Source: Peribacillus muralis
Lineage (GTDB): Bacteria > Bacillota > Bacilli > Bacillales > DSM-1321
Length of the DNA: 64,000 bases
Direction of reading: 5' to 3'
Assembly: GCF_001645685.2 (NCBI RefSeq)
Contig: NZ_CP017080.1
Span: forward strand, 1,912,001 to 1,976,000
Made by a program: the position numbers and the translations under genes
Part shown: one piece after another, positions 32,577 through 42,701 of the stretch
How positions within the stretch are numbered: position 1 is the stretch's first letter
How the letters are laid out: every line of letters starts with the position of its first letter
The notes under the pieces: model-generated
The model's database searches: none
Told to the model about the DNA's origin: nothing
What the model saw: only the letters and a program-made list of their open reading frames with translations

Positions 32577-34013
32577 ATGAATTTTATCAAACGAGCATTT
32601 TTAAGTGTACAAGCAAGAAAGGGAAGATCGCTTATTTTATTTGCGGTATTTTTAGTGGTGACTAATCTGGTGTTGGCAGGTTTCGCGATGCAAAATGTCT
32701 CGGAAACAGCGAGTGATTTCGCTAGAAAAAAGTTGGGCGTTGACGTAACGCTAGGGTTAGATTCAGAAAAGTTCCAAAAACAAGCGGAAAAACAGCTAGA
32801 AGAAAATCCAAATGAAAGAATAAAGATACCAGAAATTTCTACAGAGGCGGCAGATAAGTTAGCTAAATCAACCTATGTAAAAAATTTCAACTATGTAAAA
32901 AGTGCGTTTGGTTTAGCTGAGGGCTTTACTCCCATTGAGGTTGATGAAAATGCAGGCTCGGTTGCCATGGCTGGAGGCCAAGATCAAGATGATAGGGAAA
33001 TGCCCAATATATCATTGGTCGGCGCAAGAACCACTGATTTATTGCAAGGATTTACAGAAGGAACGGAGGAGATCATTAAAGGGCGTGGCATAACAGCAGA
33101 AGACAAAGGCAAGAAAGTAGCCTTGATTGAAAAACAGTTAGCTGAAGAAAACAAGCTAAAGGTTGGTGATAAGGTAAAAATCAAAAAAGACGATGGGAAA
33201 TCGACAATAAAGGTAGAAATAATCGGGATTTTTGAAGCATCTGAGACAGTTGGCCCAAAACCACCAATAGCATTCTTGGATCCATCTAACAAAATATATG
33301 TTTCGCTCGAATCATTAAAAGAATTCTCGGACAATAAGGATATGAAGGGCACCCCCATTGATAAAGCCATTTATTACTTAAATGATCCAGAGCAAATCGA
33401 TGCTTTTAAAGCAGCGGGAAAGAAAACAGACATTGATTTTGACCTATTTAAACTGGATGCTCATGATGAATTATATAAGAAAATGGTAGGCCCTATTGAG
33501 AACATGGCAGCCACTTCAAAATGGATCATCTACCTGGTTTCCATTACAGGGTCCATTATCTTAGGTCTTATCATTATGTTGACCATAAAAGAACGACGGA
33601 AGGAATTAGGGATTTTACTGTCGATTGGCGAGAAAAAAGGGAAATTAATAGGACAACTTTTAGTAGAAGTATTATGTGTTGCTGTTTTAGCCTTTAGCCT
33701 CTCCATATTTACAGGTGGGGCAGTGTCTCAAAAAATGGGAGACAGTTTATTACAGAAAGAAATTACGGCCTCTGAAGAGCAAGAAAATAATCCTGGACAA
33801 CGATCAGGGTTTGTGACTACAAGCGACGCGCTTATGGGGAGTGACCTAAATCAAGATGTGGATCCTATCGATAATATTGATGTAAGTGTAACATCCAAAG
33901 AGGTGATGAAATTAGGGGGATTAGGCCTATTAATCGCAATCTTATCAACCATCATTCCAGCATTATCGATTCTTCGATTGAAACCAAAAGAAATATTATT
34001 AAAAGATGAGTAG
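32577..34013 (+). CDS. MacB/FtsX-type ABC transporter permease
   Basis: 478 residues with four membrane segments: one at 15-38, then a 280-residue outside domain of MacB periplasmic-core type (LVGARTTDLLQGF, KKVALIEKQLAEENKLKVGDK, IEIIGIFEASE-like), then three at about 315-340, 365-385 and 440-465. The stretch between the last two (about 390-435, ASEEQENNPGQRSGF) is long, acidic and Asn/Gln-rich, an uncommon insertion. It works with the ATPase encoded 11 bp downstream to move a peptide, lipid or drug or to transmit a mechanical signal outside the membrane. Confidence 0.88.
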   Translation: MNFIKRAFLSVQARKGRSLILFAVFLVVTNLVLAGFAMQNVSETASDFARKKLGVDVTLGLDSEKFQKQAEKQLEENPNERIKIPEISTEAADKLAKSTYVKNFNYVKSAFGLAEGFTPIEVDENAGSVAMAGGQDQDDREMPNISLVGARTTDLLQGFTEGTEEIIKGRGITAEDKGKKVALIEKQLAEENKLKVGDKVKIKKDDGKSTIKVEIIGIFEASETVGPKPPIAFLDPSNKIYVSLESLKEFSDNKDMKGTPIDKAIYYLNDPEQIDAFKAAGKKTDIDFDLFKLDAHDELYKKMVGPIENMAATSKWIIYLVSITGSIILGLIIMLTIKERRKELGILLSIGEKKGKLIGQLLVEVLCVAVLAFSLSIFTGGAVSQKMGDSLLQKEITASEEQENNPGQRSGFVTTSDALMGSDLNQDVDPIDNIDVSVTSKEVMKLGGLGLLIAILSTIIPALSILRLKPKEILLKDE

Positions 34014-34024
34014 GAGGAACACTC

Positions 34025-34717
34025 ATGGATACGATTTTACAATTCAAAGATTTGAATTACCATTATCAAAGCAATAACAAAAAAATCACGATATTAGATA
34101 ATGTGAATTTTGCATTTCAAGCCGGACATTTTTATACCATTTTAGGACCATCGGGATCAGGAAAAACTACGACCCTCAGTTTGGCAAGTGGATTGGATAT
34201 CCCTAGCAGTGGGAATGTAGTGTACAAAGGAACCGATTTACGAAAGATCGGTCTCGATTCCTATCGAAACCAATATGTCTCGATCATCTTTCAATCTTAT
34301 AATCTCATTACTTATATGACGGCTCTTCAAAATGTAGTGACAGCCATGGAGATTACTGGCGTTGATGTGAAAGACAAAAAAGCAAGGGCATTAGAGTTGT
34401 TGGAAAAGGTAGGGTTGACAGAGGTAGAAGCAAAAAGAAAGGTGTTACAGCTTAGCGGTGGACAGCAACAGCGGGTGGCGATTGCTCGGGCATTATCCTG
34501 TAATGTTGATTTATTAATTGCTGATGAACCTACCGGGAACCTAGATCAAGAAACGTCCAGGGGTATTATCGAGTTATTTAAAGAACTAGCCCATAAAGAA
34601 AATAAATGTATCATTGTCGTCACCCATTCCCAAGAGGTGGCGCAACAATCGGATAAAGCGGTGTATCTCGAGAAAAGAAAGCTAGTAATCAAAGAGTTGA
34701 AGGCAAATGATCAGTAA
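34025..34717 (+). CDS. MacB/LolD-type ABC transporter ATPase
   Basis: 230 residues with Walker A GPSGSGKT (41-48), Q-loop IIFQSYNL, signature LSGGQQQR, Walker B LLIADEPTGNLD and the switch His in VVTHSQEVA. It follows the permease by 11 bp with its own AGGAGGA site. The family couples ATP hydrolysis to extracytoplasmic events. The convergent two-component system at 34923-37041 may sense the same substrate and control it. Confidence 0.93.
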   Translation: MDTILQFKDLNYHYQSNNKKITILDNVNFAFQAGHFYTILGPSGSGKTTTLSLASGLDIPSSGNVVYKGTDLRKIGLDSYRNQYVSIIFQSYNLITYMTALQNVVTAMEITGVDVKDKKARALELLEKVGLTEVEAKRKVLQLSGGQQQRVAIARALSCNVDLLIADEPTGNLDQETSRGIIELFKELAHKENKCIIVVTHSQEVAQQSDKAVYLEKRKLVIKELKANDQ

Positions 34718-34870
34718 AAACTGAGGGGGGAGATAAATGAATGGAAGGAAAAGCCTCACGATTGCTCCAGAAGGTAAAATGAATAAAGTCTTCCATAAAG
34801 ACCGTGTGCTCTAAATAATCGAGCTTTTCTCTTTGGCTAGGTAATCTGCTCTACATCTCAAAGTCAAAAA

Positions 34871-34917
34871 CATCGCAATCTCATTACATCTTTTAGAAAT
34901 GAGATTGTGATGTTTTA
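34871..34917. terminator. bidirectional terminator between the ABC exporter and the kinase gene
   Basis: CATCGCAATCTCATT and AATGAGATTGTGATG form a 15-bp stem (one G-U pair) with a 12-nt loop, with T-rich tails in both directions. It serves the two convergent units. Confidence 0.8.
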
Positions 34918-34922
34918 TTTGT

Positions 34923-36383
34923 TTACTTGATGGACAATGGAAGGATAACTAAAAATTCAACACCTTGTTCTGTATTATTTATGGAATACGTAATAAAAAG
35001 AGCTTCGGAAATTTGCTTTACAATAAATAACCCTAAGCCGCTTCCGCCGGTATTTCGATTTCTTGATTTTTCGATCCGATAAAATGGTTTGAAAATATGT
35101 TGGATATCCTCTTCGTTAATTTTTACTCCTGTATTGATGACTCGAAAATTTATTTGATGCAGCAATGAATTCTGTTTTACTTCTATATATATTTTCTCAC
35201 CATTAGGTGAATACATAATCGCATTATGAATAATGTTTTTACAGGCTTTTTCTAACAGAAAACGATCAGTATGAACAGAAAGCTGAGAATCAATCTTTTT
35301 TATCAGGTGAATATCTTTTTGTGATGCAAAAAAACCGAGGTCTTTAGTGATTGTATCAATCAATTCTGCGAGGTTCACTTCTTCTAATTGTAGTTTGAAG
35401 GTATGCTGTTCCAATTTGGATATACCGATAATCTCGCGAACCAATTGTTCCATATCTTGAACGGTTTGAAAATTTTTTTGTAAATAAGTGTCGCGTTCTT
35501 TATATGGACCGATATTATAGATCATTCCTTCCAAATGCCCTTTCATAATCGTGAGAGGAGTTTTTAATTCATGTGCAACTATGGCAAAAAAATCCCTGCG
35601 TTTTTTTTCTACTTCCCGCTCTTTTTCCATTTCACTTTTTAGTTTTTGATTAGCATCCTGTAAATCAAGCATGGATTGCTGGAGGTTACGTGACAAATCA
35701 TTTAAGCTATTGGATAATTCACCCATTTCATCATTGGCGCGAACTTCTATTCTTTCGGAAAAATCCAGGTTCGCCATTTTCTGTGCCGCTTTATTAATAT
35801 AAATGAGTGGTCTTGTAATGAACCTCGAATATAAATAAGCGCTTCCTATACCAATAATAACTACAATAATACTAATATAGGGAAGGAAAAGAGCCAAGAC
35901 CTGTGAGGCTTCATTAATGGGCTGATAGGTTGCGGATACAACAAGCGTTAAGTTTGCATCCTGAAAATGAATGGGCATAGTAACATCAAATGAATTTGGA
36001 AGGTCATTTGAGTTTCTTAAGGGCATTGTAATATCATACATGCCATTAGGCGAAGGGTGGGCATTCCCTTGTATAACGGATAAAAAAGAAGCGTAAATGA
36101 TTATTCCTTGTTCATTATGAAGGTAAATCATTGCGTTATTTTTTTGTGCGTATTCATCAAAAAGCGGTAATGCATTCTGGATGGGGAGGTCCTTGGATTC
36201 ATCAATCATTTCCACTATCCCTGTTTGAAGCTGATCTGTTTTGTACTGCTCATAAAAAGTAGGGAGAAAAAAGTACAAGGTTAAATAAATCAGGCATGCA
36301 AAGGCCAATAAAATAAAGGAAGTAATCAAAAAAAGTTTGTAAGTAATCCGTTTCATCCTCAAAGCTAATAAGATACTATTCAT
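34923..36383 (-). CDS. sensor histidine kinase
   Basis: About 486 residues (start uncertain; ATG at 36383 chosen, with a TTG five codons earlier). Two membrane segments (about 15-40 and 165-190) enclose a 120-residue outside sensor domain, then HAMP with LIYINKAAQKMANLDFSERI, a coiled link, HisKA with the H box FAIVAHELKTPLTIM and the ATPase domain (GGSGLGLFIVK). The gene overlaps the regulator gene by 8 bp. It probably responds to an envelope signal and phosphorylates the upstream regulator. Confidence 0.9.
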   Translation of the reverse strand: MNSILLALRMKRITYKLFLITSFILLAFACLIYLTLYFFLPTFYEQYKTDQLQTGIVEMIDESKDLPIQNALPLFDEYAQKNNAMIYLHNEQGIIIYASFLSVIQGNAHPSPNGMYDITMPLRNSNDLPNSFDVTMPIHFQDANLTLVVSATYQPINEASQVLALFLPYISIIVVIIGIGSAYLYSRFITRPLIYINKAAQKMANLDFSERIEVRANDEMGELSNSLNDLSRNLQQSMLDLQDANQKLKSEMEKEREVEKKRRDFFAIVAHELKTPLTIMKGHLEGMIYNIGPYKERDTYLQKNFQTVQDMEQLVREIIGISKLEQHTFKLQLEEVNLAELIDTITKDLGFFASQKDIHLIKKIDSQLSVHTDRFLLEKACKNIIHNAIMYSPNGEKIYIEVKQNSLLHQINFRVINTGVKINEEDIQHIFKPFYRIEKSRNRNTGGSGLGLFIVKQISEALFITYSINNTEQGVEFLVILPLSIK

Positions 36384-37041
36384 CAATTTTGTAACCAATT
36401 CCTTTTATGGTTTTAATGTATGGAATATCCATTTTTTTTCGTATGTTTTTAATATGTGTATCGATTATTCGTGTTTCCCCGCAATATTCGAATCCCCAAA
36501 CTTTTTCTACGATGGATTCCCTTGTGAGCACTTTCTTTTCATGCTGAAGCAGCAGTTGAAGCATTTCGAATTCTTTAGTCGTTAGGGATATTTCAGCCTT
36601 ATTTACGTATACCTTGTATGCGTCACAATCCACATGTATTTCTTTAAAAACCAAGTGGTTTTTAGCACTTTGGTCATAGCTTCTTCTCAGTACTGCTTCA
36701 ACTCGTCTAATCAAAACATGAAAAGAAAAAGGTTTCGTCATATAGTCATCGATTCCAAGATCAAAGCCTTTCATTTGATCTTGCTCTTCTTCTAATGCGG
36801 TCAATATGATAATGGGGATATTTGACTGTCGTCGGATCATTTTGGCAACTTCAAACCCGTTAAGGTTTGGCAGCATTACATCCAAAAGAATTAAATCAAA
36901 GGATTGTTTATTAAATTGCTTCATTCCCTCTAAACCATCTGATGCCACTATAACCGTGTACTGCTGTGTCATTAAAAATTGTTTAATCAATTCCTGAATC
37001 TCTTCGTCATCCTCTATCACGAGAATTCGATAATTACTCAT
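36376..37041 (-). CDS. OmpR/PhoB-family response regulator
   Basis: 221 residues. Receiver domain with acidic pocket E10-D12, phosphoacceptor D54 in LILLDVMLPNLNG and the Lys in YMTKPF; winged-helix DNA-binding domain ending TIKGIGYKIDE. It starts at ATG with AGAGGTGATG upstream and is the first gene of a two-gene operon with the kinase. The likely target is the neighbouring ABC exporter; I did not find a direct repeat that I would defend. Confidence 0.92.
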   Translation of the reverse strand: MSNYRILVIEDDEEIQELIKQFLMTQQYTVIVASDGLEGMKQFNKQSFDLILLDVMLPNLNGFEVAKMIRRQSNIPIIILTALEEEQDQMKGFDLGIDDYMTKPFSFHVLIRRVEAVLRRSYDQSAKNHLVFKEIHVDCDAYKVYVNKAEISLTTKEFEMLQLLLQHEKKVLTRESIVEKVWGFEYCGETRIIDTHIKNIRKKMDIPYIKTIKGIGYKIDE

Positions 37042-37395
37042 TTCATCACCTCTACTAGCGTTATTATAACCGGCCTATCTGGAGTTCATGTGGAGATGCA
37101 GACGGTGTTACGCTTAAATGTTAAGAGATTTAAAAGAATAAAATAAAATTGTAGAGTATGCTTCGTTACTTGATCATTCCTCATTTCAATTCAAATACGC
37201 ACTAATGGAAAGAAAAAAAGTGAAAAGTTGAAAATTGAGCCACTTTTGCACTAAAAATATAAAGGGGATTGTGGGATAGCGGATAATCTTTGCCATTTGA
37301 CCCTAATGGAAATTAATTTGCGGCCCATCCCTTCAAATACCAGTAAGTTAATATTCCTCAATATATAACTCGCTAAATCCAAAATATCCATTTTT

Positions 37396-37426
37396 TGAAT
37401 AAATCTAAAAGCAGAGCCTCATATTA
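37396..37426 (+). promoter_or_regulatory. sigma-G promoter of the gerBAC operon
   Basis: TGAATA (37396-37401), an 18-base spacer and CATATTA (37420-37426), a full match to the sigma-G consensus. Transcription would start 10-20 bp before the first ribosome site. The rest of the gap 37042-37395 shows nothing else. Confidence 0.8.
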
Positions 37427-37446
37427 TAATCGAAAGGATGTGGCAC

Positions 37447-38538
37447 ATGACAAAAAATATATCCACATTCCAAGCGACGATGGTATTGATCCTCACCATC
37501 GGCTTGATGAACCATGTCATCGTTTTGCCCTCACTGCTTAGTGCTTCTGGAAGGGATTCATGGATAAGTGCTTTGGTAACAGGGGTGCTTTTCCTTTTGT
37601 GGCTACCCATGATTTATTGGATCATTAAAAAGACTGGGCAGCAGCATCTAATTGGCTGGCTCCATGCCCACAGCCACCCTATGGTCGCCTGGTTCATCAA
37701 AATCCTGCTATCCTTGTTATTGCTGCTAAATGTATATGTCACCTTATACAGCACCTTCTCATGGGTAAACAGTACATATATGATTCAAACACCAGAATAC
37801 ATTTTATTCATCCCTTTCATCATTCTCTGCTTTTTTGCTGCAGAGGCAGGAATCCGAACGATAGCCATAGCTGGAGGGCTCGTTTTACCGGTTGTCGTGG
37901 CCCTCGGATTTATGATCATGACGGCAAATATACAATTCAAGGAATATTCCTTGCTTTTCCCCATTTTGGAGCATGGGTTTACCCCGGTATGGGATGGTGC
38001 CGTAATCCTTGGTGGTGGGTTTACAGAGATTTTTCTTTTCATATTGATACAACAGTATGTGAAGTCGGATATAAAGTTCAGGCATTTATTTTTTCTGGGT
38101 TTATTTATTTTAATGATTAACGTAGGTCCGATAATCGGCTCGATTACGGAATTCGGTCCGACCCAGGCCGCCAAAAGCAGCAATCCCGCTTATGCACAAT
38201 GGAGGTTGCTCACGATGGGGAAATATTTGAACCGATTGGATTTTTTATCGATTTATCAATGGCTATCGGGTGCATTCATCCGTGTATCATTGTCGATTTT
38301 CCTAATAGGTGAGCTGTATCAAATTAACTCAAAAAAAATAAAAAATATATTTTTGGTGGCCGTATCACTTATCCTCGTCATCTCGCTTTGGGTCCCGATC
38401 GATATTCCGGCTTTCAGAAATTTCACTGACCGCTATTATTTCAAGATAAGTGTGCTGAGCATTTTATTTATAACCATATTCATCAACATAATCATTTTAT
38501 TAAAAGGGAGGGTGAGAAGAAATGGAGCCGCTGTTTGA
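37447..38538 (+). CDS. spore germinant receptor permease subunit (GerB type)
   Basis: 363 residues with ten membrane segments and the family start STFQATMVLILTIGLMNHVI plus SASGRDSWISALVTGVLF. I chose the ATG at 37447 because AAAGGATG lies eight bases before it, whereas the ATG at 37438 is inside that site. B subunits bind germinants in the spore inner membrane. The gene order B-A-C differs from the usual A-B-C but is known in some Bacillus operons. It overlaps the A gene by 17 bp. Confidence 0.9.
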   Translation: MTKNISTFQATMVLILTIGLMNHVIVLPSLLSASGRDSWISALVTGVLFLLWLPMIYWIIKKTGQQHLIGWLHAHSHPMVAWFIKILLSLLLLLNVYVTLYSTFSWVNSTYMIQTPEYILFIPFIILCFFAAEAGIRTIAIAGGLVLPVVVALGFMIMTANIQFKEYSLLFPILEHGFTPVWDGAVILGGGFTEIFLFILIQQYVKSDIKFRHLFFLGLFILMINVGPIIGSITEFGPTQAAKSSNPAYAQWRLLTMGKYLNRLDFLSIYQWLSGAFIRVSLSIFLIGELYQINSKKIKNIFLVAVSLILVISLWVPIDIPAFRNFTDRYYFKISVLSILFITIFINIIILLKGRVRRNGAAV

Positions 38539-40030
38539 CAAACATAATGACGGGAGTGCTTCTGGAATTCAGCTGAAATCCGAATATTTCACTGAACTAT
38601 TCAATATGAGCTCAGATATTAAATTCAAAAAACACATTATAGAATCTGATGGTATATCCGATGCACCTCTTTCCTGTATGTTGATATTTTCAGAAGTTAT
38701 GATCGACGTTAAAAAAATGTGGGAATCAGTGGCAAGACTTGAAGGGAGTTTATTGTCCCAAATTTCACTGATGGAGGAGGAAGGTGCCGAGCATGGGCAA
38801 GTTGAATTTAAATTTAGTCGAATAAACCCATTAACCACTACTTCAGAAGAGATAGGGGAAAACGTATTTTCCGGCATGGTATTGATGTTATTCGAGGAAT
38901 TGGGATTGCTTTATATGTTTGCTCTTCCGAACATCCCCAATCGAAGCCCTGAGGAAACCAGCACGGAAATTTCAATTCGCGGGCCGCGGGATGGCTTCAT
39001 TGAAGATATCTCCGTTAATTTAGCTTTGATTAGAAAAAGGTATAAGTCTGCTTCACTCGTAAATCAATCGTTCATCATTGGTAAAAGGAGTAAGACCAAA
39101 ATCAATTTATTGTATGTGAAAGATATTGCAGATCAAAACATCATAAAACAAGTAACGGAAAAGATTTCTTCAATAGAGACAGATATCTTGTTAGGCACCA
39201 CAGAACTTGAACAGTTCTTGTCGGGCAGCAGGTTCAAGTTCGTTCCATTATTTGATTATACAGGAAGGCCGGATTATGCTGTAGCCAGTTTGAACAATGG
39301 TCGCTTTGCCATATTGGTTGATAGCGCCCCAACCGCCTTAATAGGCCCAGGTAACATAACGTTCATGTTAAAAGCGGCTGAAGATCGCCATACAGCTTCA
39401 TACTATACTAATTTCGAGTATTTTTTTCGGATCATAGGTCTAATAATATCAGTATTTCTCCCAGGTTTTTATATTGCCATTATATCCTTTCAATTAGATC
39501 AGCTTCCCTTTTCCTTTTTGGCGACCATAACGGTATCGAGGTTTGGTTTACCTATCTCACCGCAGCAAGAGGCATTCCTGATAATGGGATTATTCGAGCT
39601 TTTTAGAGAGGCGGGTGTCACACTGCCTAGAGCGATTGGGCAATCTCTGGCGGTGGTTGGAGGATTGATCATTGGTGATGCGGCAATCAGAGGTGGGATA
39701 ACGTCCCCAACGATGTTGGTAGTGGCTGGCACGACTGCCGTGGCTACTTATACATTAATCAATCAATCCGTTGGCGGAATAGTGAGCATTGCAAGATTCT
39801 TCGTATTATTTCTTTCCTCCATCTTGGGATTATTCGGATTCTTTCTTGGCGTTTTTTCCATAGTCCTTTATTTATCAAGGCTGCAGATTTACGGGTTACC
39901 GTATTTAGCACCCATATCTCCCTTATCTTTTAAAGATATACTAGGAGGAGTCTTCGTGAAGCCATATCTATTTAAAAAGAAACGAGCGGCAATGCTGAAA
40001 ACCAAGGACAAATCAAAAGGAAATGGATGA
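38522..40030 (+). CDS. spore germinant receptor subunit A (GerA family)
   Basis: 502 residues: a soluble N-terminal part of about 300 residues (DAPLSCMLIFSEVMIDVKKM-like start, EISIRGPRDGFIEDISVNLALIRKRY) and a C-terminal membrane part with about five segments (FFRIIGLIISVFLPGFYIAI, RFGLPISPQQEAFLIMGLFE). This is a standard GerA layout. The ATG is preceded by GGGAGGG. The stop codon overlaps the C gene by 4 bp, so all three subunits are coupled. Confidence 0.93.
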   Translation: MEPLFDKHNDGSASGIQLKSEYFTELFNMSSDIKFKKHIIESDGISDAPLSCMLIFSEVMIDVKKMWESVARLEGSLLSQISLMEEEGAEHGQVEFKFSRINPLTTTSEEIGENVFSGMVLMLFEELGLLYMFALPNIPNRSPEETSTEISIRGPRDGFIEDISVNLALIRKRYKSASLVNQSFIIGKRSKTKINLLYVKDIADQNIIKQVTEKISSIETDILLGTTELEQFLSGSRFKFVPLFDYTGRPDYAVASLNNGRFAILVDSAPTALIGPGNITFMLKAAEDRHTASYYTNFEYFFRIIGLIISVFLPGFYIAIISFQLDQLPFSFLATITVSRFGLPISPQQEAFLIMGLFELFREAGVTLPRAIGQSLAVVGGLIIGDAAIRGGITSPTMLVVAGTTAVATYTLINQSVGGIVSIARFFVLFLSSILGLFGFFLGVFSIVLYLSRLQIYGLPYLAPISPLSFKDILGGVFVKPYLFKKKRAAMLKTKDKSKGNG

Positions 40031-41169
40031 TGAAAAGAATCCTTGTGAGTTTGTTTATCGGAATGAGCCTGCTTACATTAACGGGGTGCTGGGATACTAA
40101 GGATATTCAGGATATTCAATATATAAGTGCAGTGGGGATTGATTATCGGAATGGACAATATGACATCTATGTACAGGTGACATCCTTTGCCGGTGTGGCC
40201 AAACAGGAAAGCCTTGAACCGAAACCTACCCCTGTTTGGGTTGCAAAGGGGAGCGGGAAAACGATTAATGCGGCTTTGAATGATATTTATAAAAGGTCAA
40301 ACCAATATGTATATTGGGCTCATGTCCAATTGATCATTTTTTCTGAAAACTTATTGAAGCATGGACTGGATCAGGTGAACGATCCCATTTTAAGATTCCA
40401 GCAAATAAGGGAAACCACGTGGTTATATGGAACGGACGATTCGTTGGAAGACATCCTCATTGTCAATAGTTTATTCGGATCTTCCGTGCAAACGAGCATT
40501 TTTAATCCGGAAGATATTTATAAATTAAGATCTTATGTCGCTCCCATCAGGATCCAAAGTTTTTATACACAAAATTATGAGTCAGGAATGACCGTTAAGC
40601 TGCCCAAAATCTCACTTTTACCCGAGGTGTGGAAAAAACAGGGGGGATCGAAGAATACAGTAAAGCTAACTGGTTCGTATTTGATCAAAAACAACCAATT
40701 AAAAGCCAAAATAGCTAACAAGCATCTTAGCGGGCTCAGGTGGTTAACAAAATCAACAATCAGGTCACCGGTTGCTGTAAAGATCAATGAGGACACTTCC
40801 GTTGAAATGTCCTTAATCAGGCCCAAGTTCGACATAAAGCCAATTTTCATGAATGATAAAGTGGCATTCGATATTTCAATTAAAGTAAATGGTGTCGTTA
40901 GGGATATGGAAGGCAACATCCCTTTGCCCATCTTAAAGGATAAAGTGGAGCATGTATTAGCGAAAGAAATTAGGTCCACATACACGTTTGCCCTTGAAAA
41001 AGGGACGGATATTTATAACCTGGAAGAAACAGTCTATAGGAAAGATGTTAAGAAATGGAAGGCGATTTTCGGGAATGACTTTACACTTGCGGAAGATTCG
41101 ATTCGCAATATAAATGTGGATGTCACCATTGAACAAACAGGCGATTATAAATATGAGTTCTTGAATTGA
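40027..41169 (+). CDS. spore germinant receptor lipoprotein subunit C (GerC family)
   Basis: 380 residues with a lipoprotein signal: hydrophobic MMKRILVSLFIGMSLLTLTG and lipobox LTGC (Cys 21), followed by WDTKDIQDIQYISAVGIDY, the hallmark of GerC proteins. It is anchored on the outer face of the spore inner membrane. The ATG overlaps the GerA stop (ATGATG). It completes the operon, so this receptor should be functional. Confidence 0.93.
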   Translation: MMKRILVSLFIGMSLLTLTGCWDTKDIQDIQYISAVGIDYRNGQYDIYVQVTSFAGVAKQESLEPKPTPVWVAKGSGKTINAALNDIYKRSNQYVYWAHVQLIIFSENLLKHGLDQVNDPILRFQQIRETTWLYGTDDSLEDILIVNSLFGSSVQTSIFNPEDIYKLRSYVAPIRIQSFYTQNYESGMTVKLPKISLLPEVWKKQGGSKNTVKLTGSYLIKNNQLKAKIANKHLSGLRWLTKSTIRSPVAVKINEDTSVEMSLIRPKFDIKPIFMNDKVAFDISIKVNGVVRDMEGNIPLPILKDKVEHVLAKEIRSTYTFALEKGTDIYNLEETVYRKDVKKWKAIFGNDFTLAEDSIRNINVDVTIEQTGDYKYEFLN

Positions 41170-41208
41170 AACTCCACTCACTCAAAGTATTGGATTGGAA
41201 CATTTAGT

Positions 41209-41255
41209 AAGGGGACTGCCGTGACTAAAAGAGTCAGGAGCGTGGCAGTCCCCTT
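41209..41255. terminator. terminator between gerC and the LuxR-type gene
   Basis: AAGGGGACTGCC and GGCAGTCCCCTT form a perfect 12-bp stem with an inner GACT/AGTC hairpin. It serves convergent genes; T-runs are weak. Confidence 0.65.
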
Positions 41256-41284
41256 CCATGGGGGCATCAAACTAAACCGCTTCT

Positions 41285-42424
41285 TTACTTCAGTAGACCG
41301 ACGCGAAATCCGTGGACGACGACTTGTGTCCGATTTTTGGCTTTGAACTTGGTCATTAAACTACTTACATAGTCCCTTATCGTATGCTCGCTTAATTGCA
41401 ATAAATCGGCCATTTTTTTATTGTTATGTCCTTCTGCCAGCAAACTCAAAATCGTCGACTCCCGTTCCGTCAATTGGAGTCCAGTATCTATTGGCACCTC
41501 ATCATCCTTTCTGGATAAATATAAGCCCAACCTTTTTCCAACCAGTTCAAGCAATAGGAGATCTTCTTTCACATAATCGAATTCAACCCCCAATTGGTCG
41601 AAGGTTAGCCAACCGAACACCTGCTGATCGTGAACGATCGGTATAAAAATAACGGATGATAGGTTAAATAACTTTATATGCTCTTCTTTAATGTAATGGT
41701 GTGGATCTTTTAAGAATACAGGCTTTTTCGAATTGAAAACCAATGACTGCTTTGCGCTTAGCTGGCCTTTCATACTTTGTACCTTTGGAAGATCCGCTCC
41801 AATCGTCCCATATAATTGATTGGACCAAGGGATATAAGCATAAAAAACACATCTTTTAAAATGAAAGAACTCTTCACATTTTTTTAAGATATGGGCAAAA
41901 TCCTTGATGCCAGCTGAATGGATTAGAAGTTCATCCAATTGATCCAGTAATTGCAGCCTGGTCAGCTCCGCATTTTCCTTATCGCTTTTTGAATATTGGT
42001 TTCGCTCATCACCATCCCATTTGTTATAGCTATGGATAAGATGAGAAAATATCGATAATAGAAACATCAAGATGGAAATGATATGGGGATGTTTCAGATT
42101 GACCATTAAGGTAACGATGGCTTTTTCAAAGATTAGCCGAAACATGCTGAAAAGCTTTTCATCAATCAGGGATAATTGTGATTGGAGCCAGGTGTCCATA
42201 TACCTTTCATGTGTATCTTCGATGTCTTCAATGCTTTGGGAGGAGATGAATAGTAAAAAAGATTCCAGTAATGTTTCTAACGTTCTTCGCTCGGATTCTC
42301 CTATGAATGGCTCCAGGTTCAGATATATGTTTATATTTTCTTCAATCTGCTTGTTATGGCTTTTTATGAATAAAATGAATTGTTTAAACGTTATCTCTTC
42401 ATATGGATGAATGGGCTGGGTCAT
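41285..42424 (-). CDS. LuxR-family regulator with GAF-like sensor domain
   Basis: 379 residues. A helical N-terminal region (1-150), a GAF-like domain (about 160-305; FFHFKRCVFYAYIPWSNQLYG, FNLSSVIFIPIVHDQQVFGWL) and a C-terminal LuxR HTH (about 318-375) with LTERESTILSLLAEGHNNKKMADLL followed by SEHTIRDYVSSLMTKF. No receiver domain, so it senses a small molecule directly. Bacillaceae have several such GAF-LuxR proteins with unknown ligands. It stands alone beside the ger operon and may be independent of it. Confidence 0.85.
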   Translation of the reverse strand: MTQPIHPYEEITFKQFILFIKSHNKQIEENINIYLNLEPFIGESERRTLETLLESFLLFISSQSIEDIEDTHERYMDTWLQSQLSLIDEKLFSMFRLIFEKAIVTLMVNLKHPHIISILMFLLSIFSHLIHSYNKWDGDERNQYSKSDKENAELTRLQLLDQLDELLIHSAGIKDFAHILKKCEEFFHFKRCVFYAYIPWSNQLYGTIGADLPKVQSMKGQLSAKQSLVFNSKKPVFLKDPHHYIKEEHIKLFNLSSVIFIPIVHDQQVFGWLTFDQLGVEFDYVKEDLLLLELVGKRLGLYLSRKDDEVPIDTGLQLTERESTILSLLAEGHNNKKMADLLQLSEHTIRDYVSSLMTKFKAKNRTQVVVHGFRVGLLK

Positions 42425-42701
42425 GGGGGATTTTTCTCCTCAATAACAAAATACCCCTATAAAAAGGGGGGGATATCTTATTATTATACAGCATTTTATA
42501 GGATAGTATTTGAAAACAAGAGGAGTAAAATATAGGTATAAGCCCACAAGAAAGCTTTTGCCATTCCCATTCATTGAAGTAATCATGGCTGCTTTCAGTG
42601 CTTGCATATGATTCGATGACATAGGAAAACCTCTAGGGATGAGGATTCTTGATTTTGAAGGAATCTGGAACATGAAAAATAAATAAGGGGGATCTGATGA
42701 A

